Assembly (NCBI GenBank): GCA_000720805.1
Contig: JODI01000043.1
Coordinates: 1 to 64,000, forward strand
DNA from: Streptomyces violaceoruber
Lineage (GTDB): Bacteria > Actinomycetota > Actinomycetes > Streptomycetales > Streptomycetaceae
Direction of reading: 5' to 3'
DNA: 64,000 nucleotides
Shown: positions 17,568 through 25,373 of the stretch, in pieces
Numbering within the stretch: the first letter of the stretch is position 1
How the letters are laid out: each line of letters opens with the position of its first letter
The notes under the pieces: generated by a model
What the model saw: only the letters and a program-made list of their open reading frames with translations
What the model was told of the DNA's origin: nothing
Databases searched by the model: none
Program-made: the position numbers and the translations under genes

Positions 17568-17598
17568 GCGGGCCCGGGACGGCGTGTCCCGGGCCCGC
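17568..17598. terminator. Bidirectional terminator between cvnD and the betaine permease
   Basis: A perfect 13-base-pair stem (GCGGGCCCGGGAC at 17568-17580 with GTCCCGGGCCCGC at 17586-17598) has a 5-base loop. It lies between two convergent genes (stops at 17555 and 17613) and can serve both strands. Confidence 0.85.
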
Positions 17599-17612
17599 GT
17601 GCGTGCGGGAGG

Positions 17613-18281
17613 TCAGCTGCTGCGGCGTACTCCCGGCGACACCACGAACCGGTTCAGCGCCCAGAACAGCCCGAGCGTCACCAGCGCCATCACGGCGACC
17701 AGGGTGGCGCCGCCGACGACCTTCTCGTAGTTGCGCTGGTAGAGACCGTCGACGATGTACCGGCCGAGGCCGCCGAGGGAGACGTACGCGGCGATGGTGG
17801 CCGTCGAGACGATCTGGATGGCCGCCGAACGCAGGCCGCTGAGGATCAGCGGGAGCGCGACGGGCAGCTCCACCTGGAACAGGATGCGGGACTCGTGCAT
17901 GCCCATGCCGCGGGCGGCGTCCACCGGGGACGGGTCGACGGAGCGCATCGCCTCGTAGGTGGTGACCAGGATCGGCGGGACGGCGAGAACGACCAGCGGG
18001 ATCATCACGGGCAGCAGGCCGAGGCCGATGATGACGAACATCAGCACCAGCAGACCGAAGCTGGGCAGGGCGCGGGCGGCGGTGGCGATGAACGCCAGCG
18101 CGTTGCCGCCCCGCCCGGTGTGCCCGGTCAGCAGGCCGACGGGCAGACCGATCGCGGCGGCGATGGCGAGCGCGAGGACGGAGTAGCCGACGTGCTCGCC
18201 CAGCCGGGTGGGGATGCCGTCGTAGCCCTTCCAGTGGGCGCTGTCGCTGAAGAACGCGTTGATGAAGTTCAGGACGTTCAT
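17613..18281 (-). CDS. Glycine betaine-type ABC transporter permease (OpuC/OsmW type)
   Basis: The 222-residue permease of the BPD_transp_1 family has about five or six membrane helices. It shows the family's RLGEHVGYSVLALAIAAAIGLPVGLLTG start, the helix ATAARALPSFGLLVLMFVIIGLG, and the EAA loop VDAARGMGMHESRILFQVELPVALPLILSGLR. ATG at 18281 overlaps the upstream permease gene by 4 bases. It is the last gene of the permease-ATPase operon. The binding protein that feeds it is probably the one encoded at 11653-12609. Confidence 0.92.
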   Translation of the reverse strand: MNVLNFINAFFSDSAHWKGYDGIPTRLGEHVGYSVLALAIAAAIGLPVGLLTGHTGRGGNALAFIATAARALPSFGLLVLMFVIIGLGLLPVMIPLVVLAVPPILVTTYEAMRSVDPSPVDAARGMGMHESRILFQVELPVALPLILSGLRSAAIQIVSTATIAAYVSLGGLGRYIVDGLYQRNYEKVVGGATLVAVMALVTLGLFWALNRFVVSPGVRRSS

Positions 18282-18991
18282 TTGACCGCGTCCTCCAGGG
18301 CGAGGGTGGCCGGTTCGGGCCGGGCCGTGGCCGCCTTCGGTTTCCGGCGGGTGGCGCTCGGCATCCACGGCGTCAGCAGCACCCGCAGGCCCACCAGCAG
18401 GGCGTCCAGGACGATCGCCAGGACGGCCGTGGTGACCACGGAGTTCACGGCGAGTTCGGGCCGGTGGTAGAACATCGCGTCGGCGAGCAGGTTGCCGAGT
18501 GCGCCCTGGTTGCCGATGAGGGTGCCGACGCTGACGAGGCTGACGCTCGAGACGACCGCGATGCGCAGTCCCGCGATGATGGCGGGCACCGCGATCGGCA
18601 GCTGCACCTGGACATAGCGGCGTACGGGCCCGAATCCCATGGCGGTCGCGGCGGCCAGGGTCTCCTGCGGCACCGACCGCACACCGTCCACGATCGCCGG
18701 GACCAGCACCACCAGGCTGTAGACGCCCAGCGGGATCATCACGGTGAGTTCGGTCTGGCCGGTGTAGTCGATGAGGACGACGAAGAAGGCCAGCGAGGGG
18801 ATGGCGTACAGCACGGTCGTCACCCACAGCACGGGCGGGTACAGCCAGCGGAACCGCACGCACAGCTGGGCCAGCGGCAGCGCGCACACCAGCCCGAACA
18901 GGACCGGCAGCAGGGCCTCGCGCAGATGCAGGCCGATCAGGCCGAGCCAGCTGTGCTGGAGGTCGCTGGGGATGTCGAAGAAGCCGCTCAT
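18278..18991 (-). CDS. Glycine betaine-type ABC transporter permease, second subunit
   Basis: This 237-residue permease pairs with the one downstream. It begins with a short external-side segment (DIPSDLQHSWLGLIGLHLREALLPV). The EAA loop reads LAAATAMGFGPVRRYVQVQLPIAVPAIIAGLR, followed by VSVGTLIGNQGALGNLLAD. A short charged tail is at the C-terminus. 4-base overlaps on both sides couple it to the ATPase and the other permease. Confidence 0.92.
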   Translation of the reverse strand: MSGFFDIPSDLQHSWLGLIGLHLREALLPVLFGLVCALPLAQLCVRFRWLYPPVLWVTTVLYAIPSLAFFVVLIDYTGQTELTVMIPLGVYSLVVLVPAIVDGVRSVPQETLAAATAMGFGPVRRYVQVQLPIAVPAIIAGLRIAVVSSVSLVSVGTLIGNQGALGNLLADAMFYHRPELAVNSVVTTAVLAIVLDALLVGLRVLLTPWMPSATRRKPKAATARPEPATLALEDAVK

Positions 18992-20145
18992 CCGACGGCC
19001 TTGGTGACCTGGGTGGCACGGGTGGCCTGCTCGGCCTCGCGTCCTTCGGCGTGGGCGCCTCGGATGGCCTCGGCGATGGTCTGCTGCGAGACCACCCCGG
19101 CCGCCCGGCCCTCGGCGTCCACGGCGACCGCCCAGCCGGTGGGCGAGAGCACCGCGCAGTCGAGGGCGGCCCGCAGCGAGTCGGTGCCGGCGACGAACGG
19201 CCGCCCGTGGGACAGGAGCTGTTCCGCCCTGATGTCCCCGGCGGTCAGCCGGTCCGGCTCGCCCCAGCCGAGCGGCCTGCCCTCCAGGTCGGTCACGAGG
19301 AGGTAGGGGGCCCCGGCCGTGTCACGGGCGGTGATCTGCTCGGCGGTGGAGTCGATCGCGACGATCGGCGCGGTCAGCAGCTCCAGCCCGGCGGAGGGGA
19401 AGAAGGACAGCCGGCGGATGCCGCGGTCCGCGCCGAGGAAGTCCTCGACGAACTCGTCCGCGGGGTGCGACAGCAGCTCGGCGGGCGGTGCGAACTGGGC
19501 GAGCTTGCCGCCGGTACGCATCACGGCGACCATCGTGCCGATCTTCACGGCCTCGTCGATGTCGTGGGTGACGAAGACGATCGTCTTGCCCAACTCGTCC
19601 TGGATGCGCAGGAGTTCCTCCTGAAGCCCCTTGCGGACCACCGGGTCGACGGCGGAGAACGGCTCGTCCATGAGCAGCACCGGCGGATCGGCGGCGAGGG
19701 CGCGTGCGACACCCACGCGCTGCTGCTGGCCGCCGGAGAGCTGGTACGGGTACCGCTTGGCGAGCGTGGCGTCGAGTCCCACCCGCTCCATCAGCTCCCG
19801 GGCCCGCGCCCGCGCCTTCTCCTTGCCCCAGCCGAGCATGCGGGGCACGGTGGCGATGTTGTCGACGATCGTGCGGTGCTGGAAGAGACCGGCGTTCTGG
19901 ATGACGTACCCCATGGACCGGCGCAGCGTGTTCACGGGCTGCTGTGTGATGTCCTTGCCGTCGAGGAGGATGGTGCCCTCGCTCGGCTCGACCATCCGGT
20001 TGATCATGCGCAGGGTCGTCGTCTTCCCGCAGCCCGACGGCCCGACCAGGACGGTGATCGACCGGTCGGGTATCTCCAATGACAGCCGGTCGACCGCCAC
20101 CGTGCCGTCCGGGTACCGCTTGGTGACTGAATCTATCCGTATCAA
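18988..20145 (-). CDS. Glycine betaine-type ABC transporter ATPase with CBS-like domains (OpuCA type)
   Basis: The 385-residue ATPase has Walker A GPSGCGKTT, the Q-loop VIQNAGLFQHRTI, signature LSGGQQQRVGVARAL and Walker B VLLMDEPFSAVD. After residue 250 it has a regulatory part with CBS-like segments (PYLLVTDLEGRPLGW and GWAVAVDAEGRAAGVVS). In OpuA/OpuC systems this part senses ionic strength. The assigned start is a TTG that directly precedes the typical IRIDSVTKRYPDG. GAAGG lies 12 bases upstream, slightly far, so the start is moderately sure. The open frame beyond it has no conserved residues. Confidence 0.9.
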   Translation of the reverse strand: MIRIDSVTKRYPDGTVAVDRLSLEIPDRSITVLVGPSGCGKTTTLRMINRMVEPSEGTILLDGKDITQQPVNTLRRSMGYVIQNAGLFQHRTIVDNIATVPRMLGWGKEKARARARELMERVGLDATLAKRYPYQLSGGQQQRVGVARALAADPPVLLMDEPFSAVDPVVRKGLQEELLRIQDELGKTIVFVTHDIDEAVKIGTMVAVMRTGGKLAQFAPPAELLSHPADEFVEDFLGADRGIRRLSFFPSAGLELLTAPIVAIDSTAEQITARDTAGAPYLLVTDLEGRPLGWGEPDRLTAGDIRAEQLLSHGRPFVAGTDSLRAALDCAVLSPTGWAVAVDAEGRAAGVVSQQTIAEAIRGAHAEGREAEQATRATQVTKAVG

Positions 20146-20352
20146 AGCGCCGAATACCCTTCGGGTGTGGCAGGAATTGCCCGCTCTCGGCCAGTCGTGC
20201 GGGCCGTTGGGGGGAGAGTCTAGACGGCTTGTGTTGCGGCTCGATGGCAGGGCGGACCGCCGGTTTGTGCCGGTGACCGCCGTGTGCGCACCACGCCACC
20301 ACCCCCTCACGACGCCCCGCGACGAGCACGTCCGGCGACCCCGCCGGCACCG

Positions 20353-20487
20353 TCACGCCACCGCGTCCACTCCACCGGCCGGAGCCTCGCCACCACGCCG
20401 CCCCCGCCACGCCCCCCAGGCCGCCACCGCCGCGCCCCAGCCGAGGAGCCACACGGCCAGGCCCTCGGCCGCCACCGCGACGCTCAT
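20353..20487 (-). CDS. Small membrane peptide coupled to apbE (44 residues)
   Basis: The 44-residue reading frame begins at an ATG overlapping the apbE stop codon (ATGA). It encodes one hydrophobic segment (AVAAEGLAVWLLGWGAAVAAWGAW, about residues 3-26) followed by a basic RGRRGG stretch, giving a single-span topology with the C-terminus inside. The 4-base overlap, the clean membrane segment and the position at the end of a flavin electron-transfer operon support it as a real gene that gene finders would skip. I do not recognise a family. A role in anchoring or assembling the FMN/ApbE/reductase proteins is a guess. Confidence 0.55.
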   Translation of the reverse strand: MSVAVAAEGLAVWLLGWGAAVAAWGAWRGRRGGEAPAGGVDAVA

Positions 20488-21218
20488 GCGGCCGTTTCGC
20501 CCGTCGGGGCCGTCGGGAAGCCCGGGGTGCGCAGCACCTGGCGGTCGGCGTCCACCGCGAACACCTCGCAGCCCTCCAGCCCGGCCGCCCACTCGACGCC
20601 CTCGGTGCCCATGGCGAAGGCGGCCGTGGCCACCGAGTCCGCCTCCGTGAGGGTCGGGGCGACGACGGTCAGGCTGAGCAGTCCGGTCGCCGGGCGGCCC
20701 GTGCGGCCGTCGATGATGTGGTCGCCCCGCTCGTATCGGGCGGAGGTGGCGACCGCGCCGTCGGCGAGATGGAGCACCGTGCACAGTTGGTCGGCGTGCT
20801 CGGGGTGCCGTACGCCCACGCGCCAGGGACCGCCGGCGGTGACGACGTCGCCGCCCGCGTTGAGGCAGAAGCGCTTCACCCCCGCCGCCCTCAGCAGTTC
20901 GGCCGCCCGCTGCACCGACCAGCCCTTGACCACCGCGCAGGGGTCGAGGCCGCGGCCGGGCAGCCGTACGTCGAAGGCGCCGCCGGTGGCGGTCCGGTAG
21001 TGCTCGCACAGGCCGAGGATCTCGGTGAGGTCCTCGCTGGGGTCCGACAGCTCGCCCCGGTCGAGCCGGGACACCTCGCTGTCCGGCTTGAAGGGGCTGA
21101 AGCGGGCGTCGACCTGGTTCAGCCACGCGAAGACCGCGTCCGCGGCCGACTCGGGGACGCTCTCGTCGTCGATCCGCAGCGAGACCGGGAAGCCCATGAC
21201 CTGTTCGACGCGGCGCAT
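20484..21218 (-). CDS. apbE: FAD:protein FMN transferase ApbE
   Basis: This 244-residue flavin transferase attaches FMN covalently to a Thr in partner proteins. It shows the family motifs FSPFKPDSEVSRLDRG near residue 40, VVKGWSVQRAAELL, LNAGGDVVTAGG, DHIIDGRTGRPATG and the metal-binding ADSVATAAFAMG. No signal peptide is visible, so it may act inside or depend on another route. The ATG at 21218 is five bases after the FMN-binding gene, its likely substrate. The frame is open upstream but runs through that gene. Confidence 0.93.
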   Translation of the reverse strand: MRRVEQVMGFPVSLRIDDESVPESAADAVFAWLNQVDARFSPFKPDSEVSRLDRGELSDPSEDLTEILGLCEHYRTATGGAFDVRLPGRGLDPCAVVKGWSVQRAAELLRAAGVKRFCLNAGGDVVTAGGPWRVGVRHPEHADQLCTVLHLADGAVATSARYERGDHIIDGRTGRPATGLLSLTVVAPTLTEADSVATAAFAMGTEGVEWAAGLEGCEVFAVDADRQVLRTPGFPTAPTGETAA

Positions 21219-21223
21219 GGCGG

Positions 21224-21643
21224 TCAGCCCTTCGCGTCGATCGCGGCCTGGAGGGACTCCTTGTAGCCGTCGGTGGTGATCGTCGCGCCGGACACCGTGT
21301 CGATGTCCGCGCTCTGGGCCTGAAGCGTCGACGCGATCAGCTTCGGCACGGCCGCCGTGGTCTGCGGATGGTTCGGCTGCTGGAGCATCCGCACCGAGCT
21401 GATCTCGTCCCCGTCGAAGGTCACCTCCACCTGGACGGGGCCCTTCTCCGTGTTCACCGTCGCACCCGCGACGACGGTGGAGGAGGAGGTTCCCGGCGAG
21501 GAGGACGACGGGGAGGTGGCGGGCGTGGAGGGCGCCGCGGGTGTGGCGGCCTGGACGGTGGAGGTGTCGGCCGAGGGTTCGTAGAGCCACACGGGGACCA
21601 GGCCCGCGATGCTCAGCACGACGACCGGTATCGCTCGTTTCAC
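21224..21643 (-). CDS. Secreted or anchored FMN-binding domain protein
   Basis: The 139-residue protein has an N-terminal membrane segment or signal (AIPVVVLSIAGLVPVWLYEP), a Ser/Pro/Thr-rich linker (about residues 28-60) and an FMN_bind domain. That domain ends in DIDTVSGATITTDGYKESL. The SGAT threonine is the site that ApbE flavinylates, and apbE is the next gene. It therefore probably carries covalent FMN on the outer face of the membrane and passes electrons to or from the reductase encoded upstream. Confidence 0.92.
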   Translation of the reverse strand: MKRAIPVVVLSIAGLVPVWLYEPSADTSTVQAATPAAPSTPATSPSSSSPGTSSSTVVAGATVNTEKGPVQVEVTFDGDEISSVRMLQQPNHPQTTAAVPKLIASTLQAQSADIDTVSGATITTDGYKESLQAAIDAKG

Positions 21644-21671
21644 GGTGTTCTCGTCTTCTCTCTCGTGTCCC

Positions 21672-23009
21672 TCAACCCGCCAGGCTGAAGCGTTCGAAGT
21701 GGATCTGCGGCTTGGGCACGTTCAGCTCGCGCAGACTGCCGAGGACCGCGGTCATCATGGGCGGCGGTCCGCACAGGAAGACGTCCCGGTCGGCGATGTC
21801 CGGTACCAGACGCGCCAGCTCGGCCGGGGCCAGCCGGTCGGGGACCGGCGGTCCGGTCACCAGGTGCAGCTCGGCGCCCTTGGCGAGCGCGAGGTCGCGC
21901 AGCTCGTCGTAGAGGACGGCGTCCCGGTCGGCGGCGACCCGGTAGATGACCACCGTGTGGCCGTGCACTTCCTCCAGCAGGGCACGGATGGGCGTGACGC
22001 CGACGCCGCCGGCGATGAGCACGGACTCCGGGCGGGTGCGGTGCATCGCGGTGAAGGCGCCGTAGGGGCCCTCGGCGAAGACGCGGGTGCCGACCTTCAC
22101 GTGCCGCAGGGCCGCGCTGCCGTCACCGGCCGCCTTGGCGGTGAGGCGCAGGGTGCGGCCGTCGGGCGCGGCGGACAGGGAGAAGGGGTTGGCCTGCCAC
22201 CAGCGGTCCGGGGTGAGGAAGCGCCACAGGAAGAACTGGCCGGCCCGGGCGGGCATCCGGTCGAGGTCCTTCCCGCTCATGTAGACCGAGACGACGTTGT
22301 CGGTCTCGGGGACGACGGCCGTGACGCGCAGCTGGTGGCGCCAGTTCCGCCACAGCGGCAGGAGCAGCCGCCCCACCGCCACCGAGCCGAGAGCCACGCC
22401 CCACACCGCGTACCAGTACGTCGTGGCGGCGGACGACGACGTGAACGTCGTACCGGTCGCGACCTGGTGGGTGAAGGCCAGCACCACGGCGACGTAGGTG
22501 TACAGGTGGACGAAGTGCCAGGTCTCGTACGCCAGCCGGCGCCGGGCGTAGCGGGCCGAGACGGCACCGACGACGAGGATGATGCCGAGGGCGACGACCG
22601 CGCGCAGCACGCCCTCGACGGTCTCGGCGAGGTCGATGATCTGGTCGACCGGGTCCAGGGAGGACGACTGGGCGTAGCCGAAGGTGATGAAGACGGCGTG
22701 GGTGAGCAGGGTCCACAGGATGCCGAAGCCGGTCCAGCGGTGCCAGGAGGTCAGCCGGTCCATGCCGATGCGGCGGTCGAGCCAGGGCAGGCGGGCCACG
22801 AGGATCAACTGGAAGGCCATCAGGAGCGCGCCGTACAGACCGGCGAGCCGGCCGAGCACGATGAGGGTGTTCGAGGCGAATCCGGCCTGGGTGAAGAAGA
22901 AGGTCACCACGGCCGCGTTGGCGGCCAGCACGGCGTACAGGCCGCTGCGGGCCACCACCCTGGGGCGTATCGCCGTGGGGGGCGCGGGGGCTGATTGGAC
23001 GGTCGTCAC
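21672..23009 (-). CDS. Ferric reductase-like transmembrane flavoprotein
   Basis: This 445-residue protein has about six membrane helices (residues 20-215). They contain haem-ligand-type histidines (TSWHRWTGFGILWTLLTHAVF and TWHFVHLYTYVAVVLAFTHQVA). The C-terminal ferredoxin-NADP-reductase domain has PFSLSAAPDGRTLRLTAKAAGDGS for FAD, VLIAGGVGVTPIRALLEE and FLCGPPPMM for NAD(P). It moves electrons from NAD(P)H through FAD and haem across the membrane. The start is GTG with AAGGAG eight bases upstream. It heads the operon with the FMN-binding protein and ApbE, its likely electron partners. Confidence 0.92.
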   Translation of the reverse strand: MTTVQSAPAPPTAIRPRVVARSGLYAVLAANAAVVTFFFTQAGFASNTLIVLGRLAGLYGALLMAFQLILVARLPWLDRRIGMDRLTSWHRWTGFGILWTLLTHAVFITFGYAQSSSLDPVDQIIDLAETVEGVLRAVVALGIILVVGAVSARYARRRLAYETWHFVHLYTYVAVVLAFTHQVATGTTFTSSSAATTYWYAVWGVALGSVAVGRLLLPLWRNWRHQLRVTAVVPETDNVVSVYMSGKDLDRMPARAGQFFLWRFLTPDRWWQANPFSLSAAPDGRTLRLTAKAAGDGSAALRHVKVGTRVFAEGPYGAFTAMHRTRPESVLIAGGVGVTPIRALLEEVHGHTVVIYRVAADRDAVLYDELRDLALAKGAELHLVTGPPVPDRLAPAELARLVPDIADRDVFLCGPPPMMTAVLGSLRELNVPKPQIHFERFSLAG

Positions 23010-23159
23010 GGACAGAGCTCCTTGATCCGGGTCCGGGGTGTCGAGCTTCTCCGGCGGAAGCTGTCGAATTGCTGTCGTAGAACTTTCAAGTTGTTATCGA
23101 TGTGTCCGTGACGGGGAACCCGCTCCGGCTCCGGCGCTCGCGTGGCGCACTATGAGCGG

Positions 23160-23867
23160 GTGGACAAAGTACGACTCCTCGTCGTGGACGACGACCCGCC
23201 GATCGCCGATCTCGTCGCGACGGTCGCCCGCTACGAGGGCTGGGACGCGGTCACCGCGAACTCCGGTGAGGAGGCGCTGAGCCGCGCCGCCGAGTTTCAC
23301 CCGGACATCGTGGTGCTCGACCTCATGCTGCCCGACATCGACGGCTTCGGCGTCCTGGACCGGCTGCGGCGGTCCGGGACGATGGTGCCGGTGGTGTTCC
23401 TCACCGCCCGGGACGCCGTCGCCGACCGGGTGGCCGGGCTGACCCGGGGCGGGGACGACTACCTGGTCAAGCCGTTCGCGGTGGAGGAGCTGATGGCCCG
23501 GCTGCGGACCGTGCTGCGGCGCAGCGCCGGGCCCGGATTCCAGCGGTCCGTCCTGCGGGTGGCGGACCTGACGATGGACGAGGACACGCGTGAGGTGCGG
23601 CGCGGCGAGCGGCTGCTGACACTCACGCCGACCGAGTACGAGGTGCTGCGCTACCTGATGCGCAAGTCGCCGACCGTGCTGACCAAGGCGCAGATCCTGG
23701 ACCATGTGTGGGAGTACGGCTTCGGCGGCCGGTCCAACGTCGTGGAGCTGGTCGTCAGCCGGCTGCGGCGCAAGCTCGACGAAGCCGACGAGGCCGCAGT
23801 CGGCGGGGTGCCGCTGATCCACACCATGCGGGGCTTCGGCTACGCGCTGCGGCCGGCCGCGCGGTGA
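23160..23867 (+). CDS. OmpR-family response regulator
   Basis: The 235-residue regulator has a receiver domain (VRLLVVDDDPP, phospho-acceptor in VVLDLMLPDIDGFGV, conserved VFLTARD and LVKPFAVEEL) and an OmpR winged helix with LTPTEYEVLRYLM and SRLRRKLDE...HTMRGFGYALR. The GTG at 23160 places DKVRLLVVDDD at the very start; a GTG at 23142 adds six atypical residues. It is cotranscribed with the histidine kinase that follows (GTGA overlap). It lies divergent from the ferric-reductase operon across a 150-base gap, which it may control. Confidence 0.92.
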   Translation: MDKVRLLVVDDDPPIADLVATVARYEGWDAVTANSGEEALSRAAEFHPDIVVLDLMLPDIDGFGVLDRLRRSGTMVPVVFLTARDAVADRVAGLTRGGDDYLVKPFAVEELMARLRTVLRRSAGPGFQRSVLRVADLTMDEDTREVRRGERLLTLTPTEYEVLRYLMRKSPTVLTKAQILDHVWEYGFGGRSNVVELVVSRLRRKLDEADEAAVGGVPLIHTMRGFGYALRPAAR

Positions 23868-25321
23868 AGGCGGTTCTCGGGCGGCTGCGTCGCACGTACC
23901 GCAGGCTGCGCCTGGGCACCCGGCTGGCGCTGGGTCTCGGCGTGCTGTCCCTGGTGGTGTTCGCCGTCGTGGGCTGGTCGCTGACGACGTACATGCGTGA
24001 CTACCTGGAGAACCAGCTCGGCTACCAGCTGAAGGTCGTCCAGACCGTGCAGGCCAAGGACGCCGAGGCCAACGGTACGGTGCGGCAGAAGCCGTACTGG
24101 GGGTGGTTCACGGCGGTGTACGACGTGTCGGGCACCTCGGTGAAGCTGCGGCAGCCCGCCGACATCCCGCACGACACCCGTCCGCTCGCCGCTCTCGCCG
24201 AGGCCATGGCGCACTCCGACACGGAGCTCATGCGCACGGTGACGATCGACGGCGAGGGCGTCTACCGGATCCGGGCCTGTGAGGTCGAGCCCGGGGTGGT
24301 CCTGGTCAGTGCCGCGCCCATGGCCGAGATCGAGGACACCATCGACCACCTGGTCGCGGTGCAGGTGATCGCGTTCGGCCTGGCGCTGCTGGCGCTCGTG
24401 GTGTTCGGCCGGAAGATGCTGCGGCGCGGTCTGCGGCCGCTCAGCGACATGGCGCACACCGCCCACGGCATCACCTCGCACGATCTCACCGAGTCGGCCG
24501 CCCGGCTGCCGCTGCGTGCCGACGGCCGGGACGGCGGTCCGGAGGTGGAGGAGCTGCGCTCGGCGTTCAACACGATGCTGGAGCACATCGACGACTCCCT
24601 CGCGGTCCGCGCGGCGGCCGAGCAGCGGCTGCGCCGTTTCGTCGCGGACGCCTCGCACGAGCTGCGTACGCCCCTGATGTCCGTACGGGGCTACGCGGAC
24701 CTCTTCCAGTACGCCGCCGCCAACGCTCCCGGGGAACGCGACAAGCACCTGGCCCGGCTGCGCGCCGAGGCGGCCCGGATGGGCGTCCTGCTGGACGACC
24801 TGCTGCTGCTCGCCCGCCTTGACGCGGCCGAGGTGGAGACCCCGCTGCGGCCGGTGGAGACGGACCTGGTGGAACTGGTCGAGCAGGCGGCCGACGCGTT
24901 CCGCGCCAGCCACCCGGGCCACCCGCTGGCACTCACGCCCGGCACCGCACAGCTGAAGCTGCGCCTGGACCCGCAGCGCATCCGCCAGGTGCTGGACAAC
25001 CTGCTGACCAACGCGGCCGTGCACACGCCGACCGGTACGGCGGTGTCCGTCGGGGTCTCGGTCGCCGACGGACGCGCGCTGGTCCGGGTCGCGGACGCGG
25101 GCCCCGGCATCCCCTCCGACGACCGCGAACGGGTCTTCGACCGGTTCTACCGCGTCGACAAGGCCCGCAGCCGTGACCGCGGCGGCAGCGGCCTGGGCCT
25201 CGCGGTCGCCGGCTCCCTGGTCCGGGCACACGGCGGCACGATCGAGCTGGCCGACGAGCCCGGCGCGACGGTCTTCACGGTGGCGCTTCCGCTGGCACAC
25301 GCGAGTCTTACGAAGCCGTGA
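23864..25321 (+). CDS. Sensor histidine kinase
   Basis: This 485-residue kinase has TM1 (about residues 20-43), an extracytoplasmic sensor of some 120 residues with PYWGWFTAVYDVSG, and TM2 about 167-188. A HAMP region (KMLRRGLRPLSDMAHTAHGI) follows, then the H-box DASHELRTPLMS, N-box DNLLTNAAVH, DAGPGIPSDDRERVFDRFYR and GGSGLGLAV. The GTG start overlaps the response-regulator stop. It is the cognate kinase. The signal is unknown; the neighbouring flavin/haem operon makes a redox or metal cue plausible. Confidence 0.93.
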   Translation: MKAVLGRLRRTYRRLRLGTRLALGLGVLSLVVFAVVGWSLTTYMRDYLENQLGYQLKVVQTVQAKDAEANGTVRQKPYWGWFTAVYDVSGTSVKLRQPADIPHDTRPLAALAEAMAHSDTELMRTVTIDGEGVYRIRACEVEPGVVLVSAAPMAEIEDTIDHLVAVQVIAFGLALLALVVFGRKMLRRGLRPLSDMAHTAHGITSHDLTESAARLPLRADGRDGGPEVEELRSAFNTMLEHIDDSLAVRAAAEQRLRRFVADASHELRTPLMSVRGYADLFQYAAANAPGERDKHLARLRAEAARMGVLLDDLLLLARLDAAEVETPLRPVETDLVELVEQAADAFRASHPGHPLALTPGTAQLKLRLDPQRIRQVLDNLLTNAAVHTPTGTAVSVGVSVADGRALVRVADAGPGIPSDDRERVFDRFYRVDKARSRDRGGSGLGLAVAGSLVRAHGGTIELADEPGATVFTVALPLAHASLTKP

Positions 25322-25361
25322 CGTGCCGGGCGCGGCCCGCTCGTGAGGACCGCCGGCCGCC

Positions 25362-25367
25362 TAGCGT
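25362..25367 (+). promoter_or_regulatory. -10 element for a leaderless epimerase transcript
   Basis: TAGCGT ends six bases before the ATG at 25374, with no ribosome-binding sequence between. The same hexamer at the same distance precedes the GTG at 32183. No clear -35 is seen. Transcription would start at or next to the start codon. Confidence 0.45.
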
Positions 25368-25373
25368 GACGGC

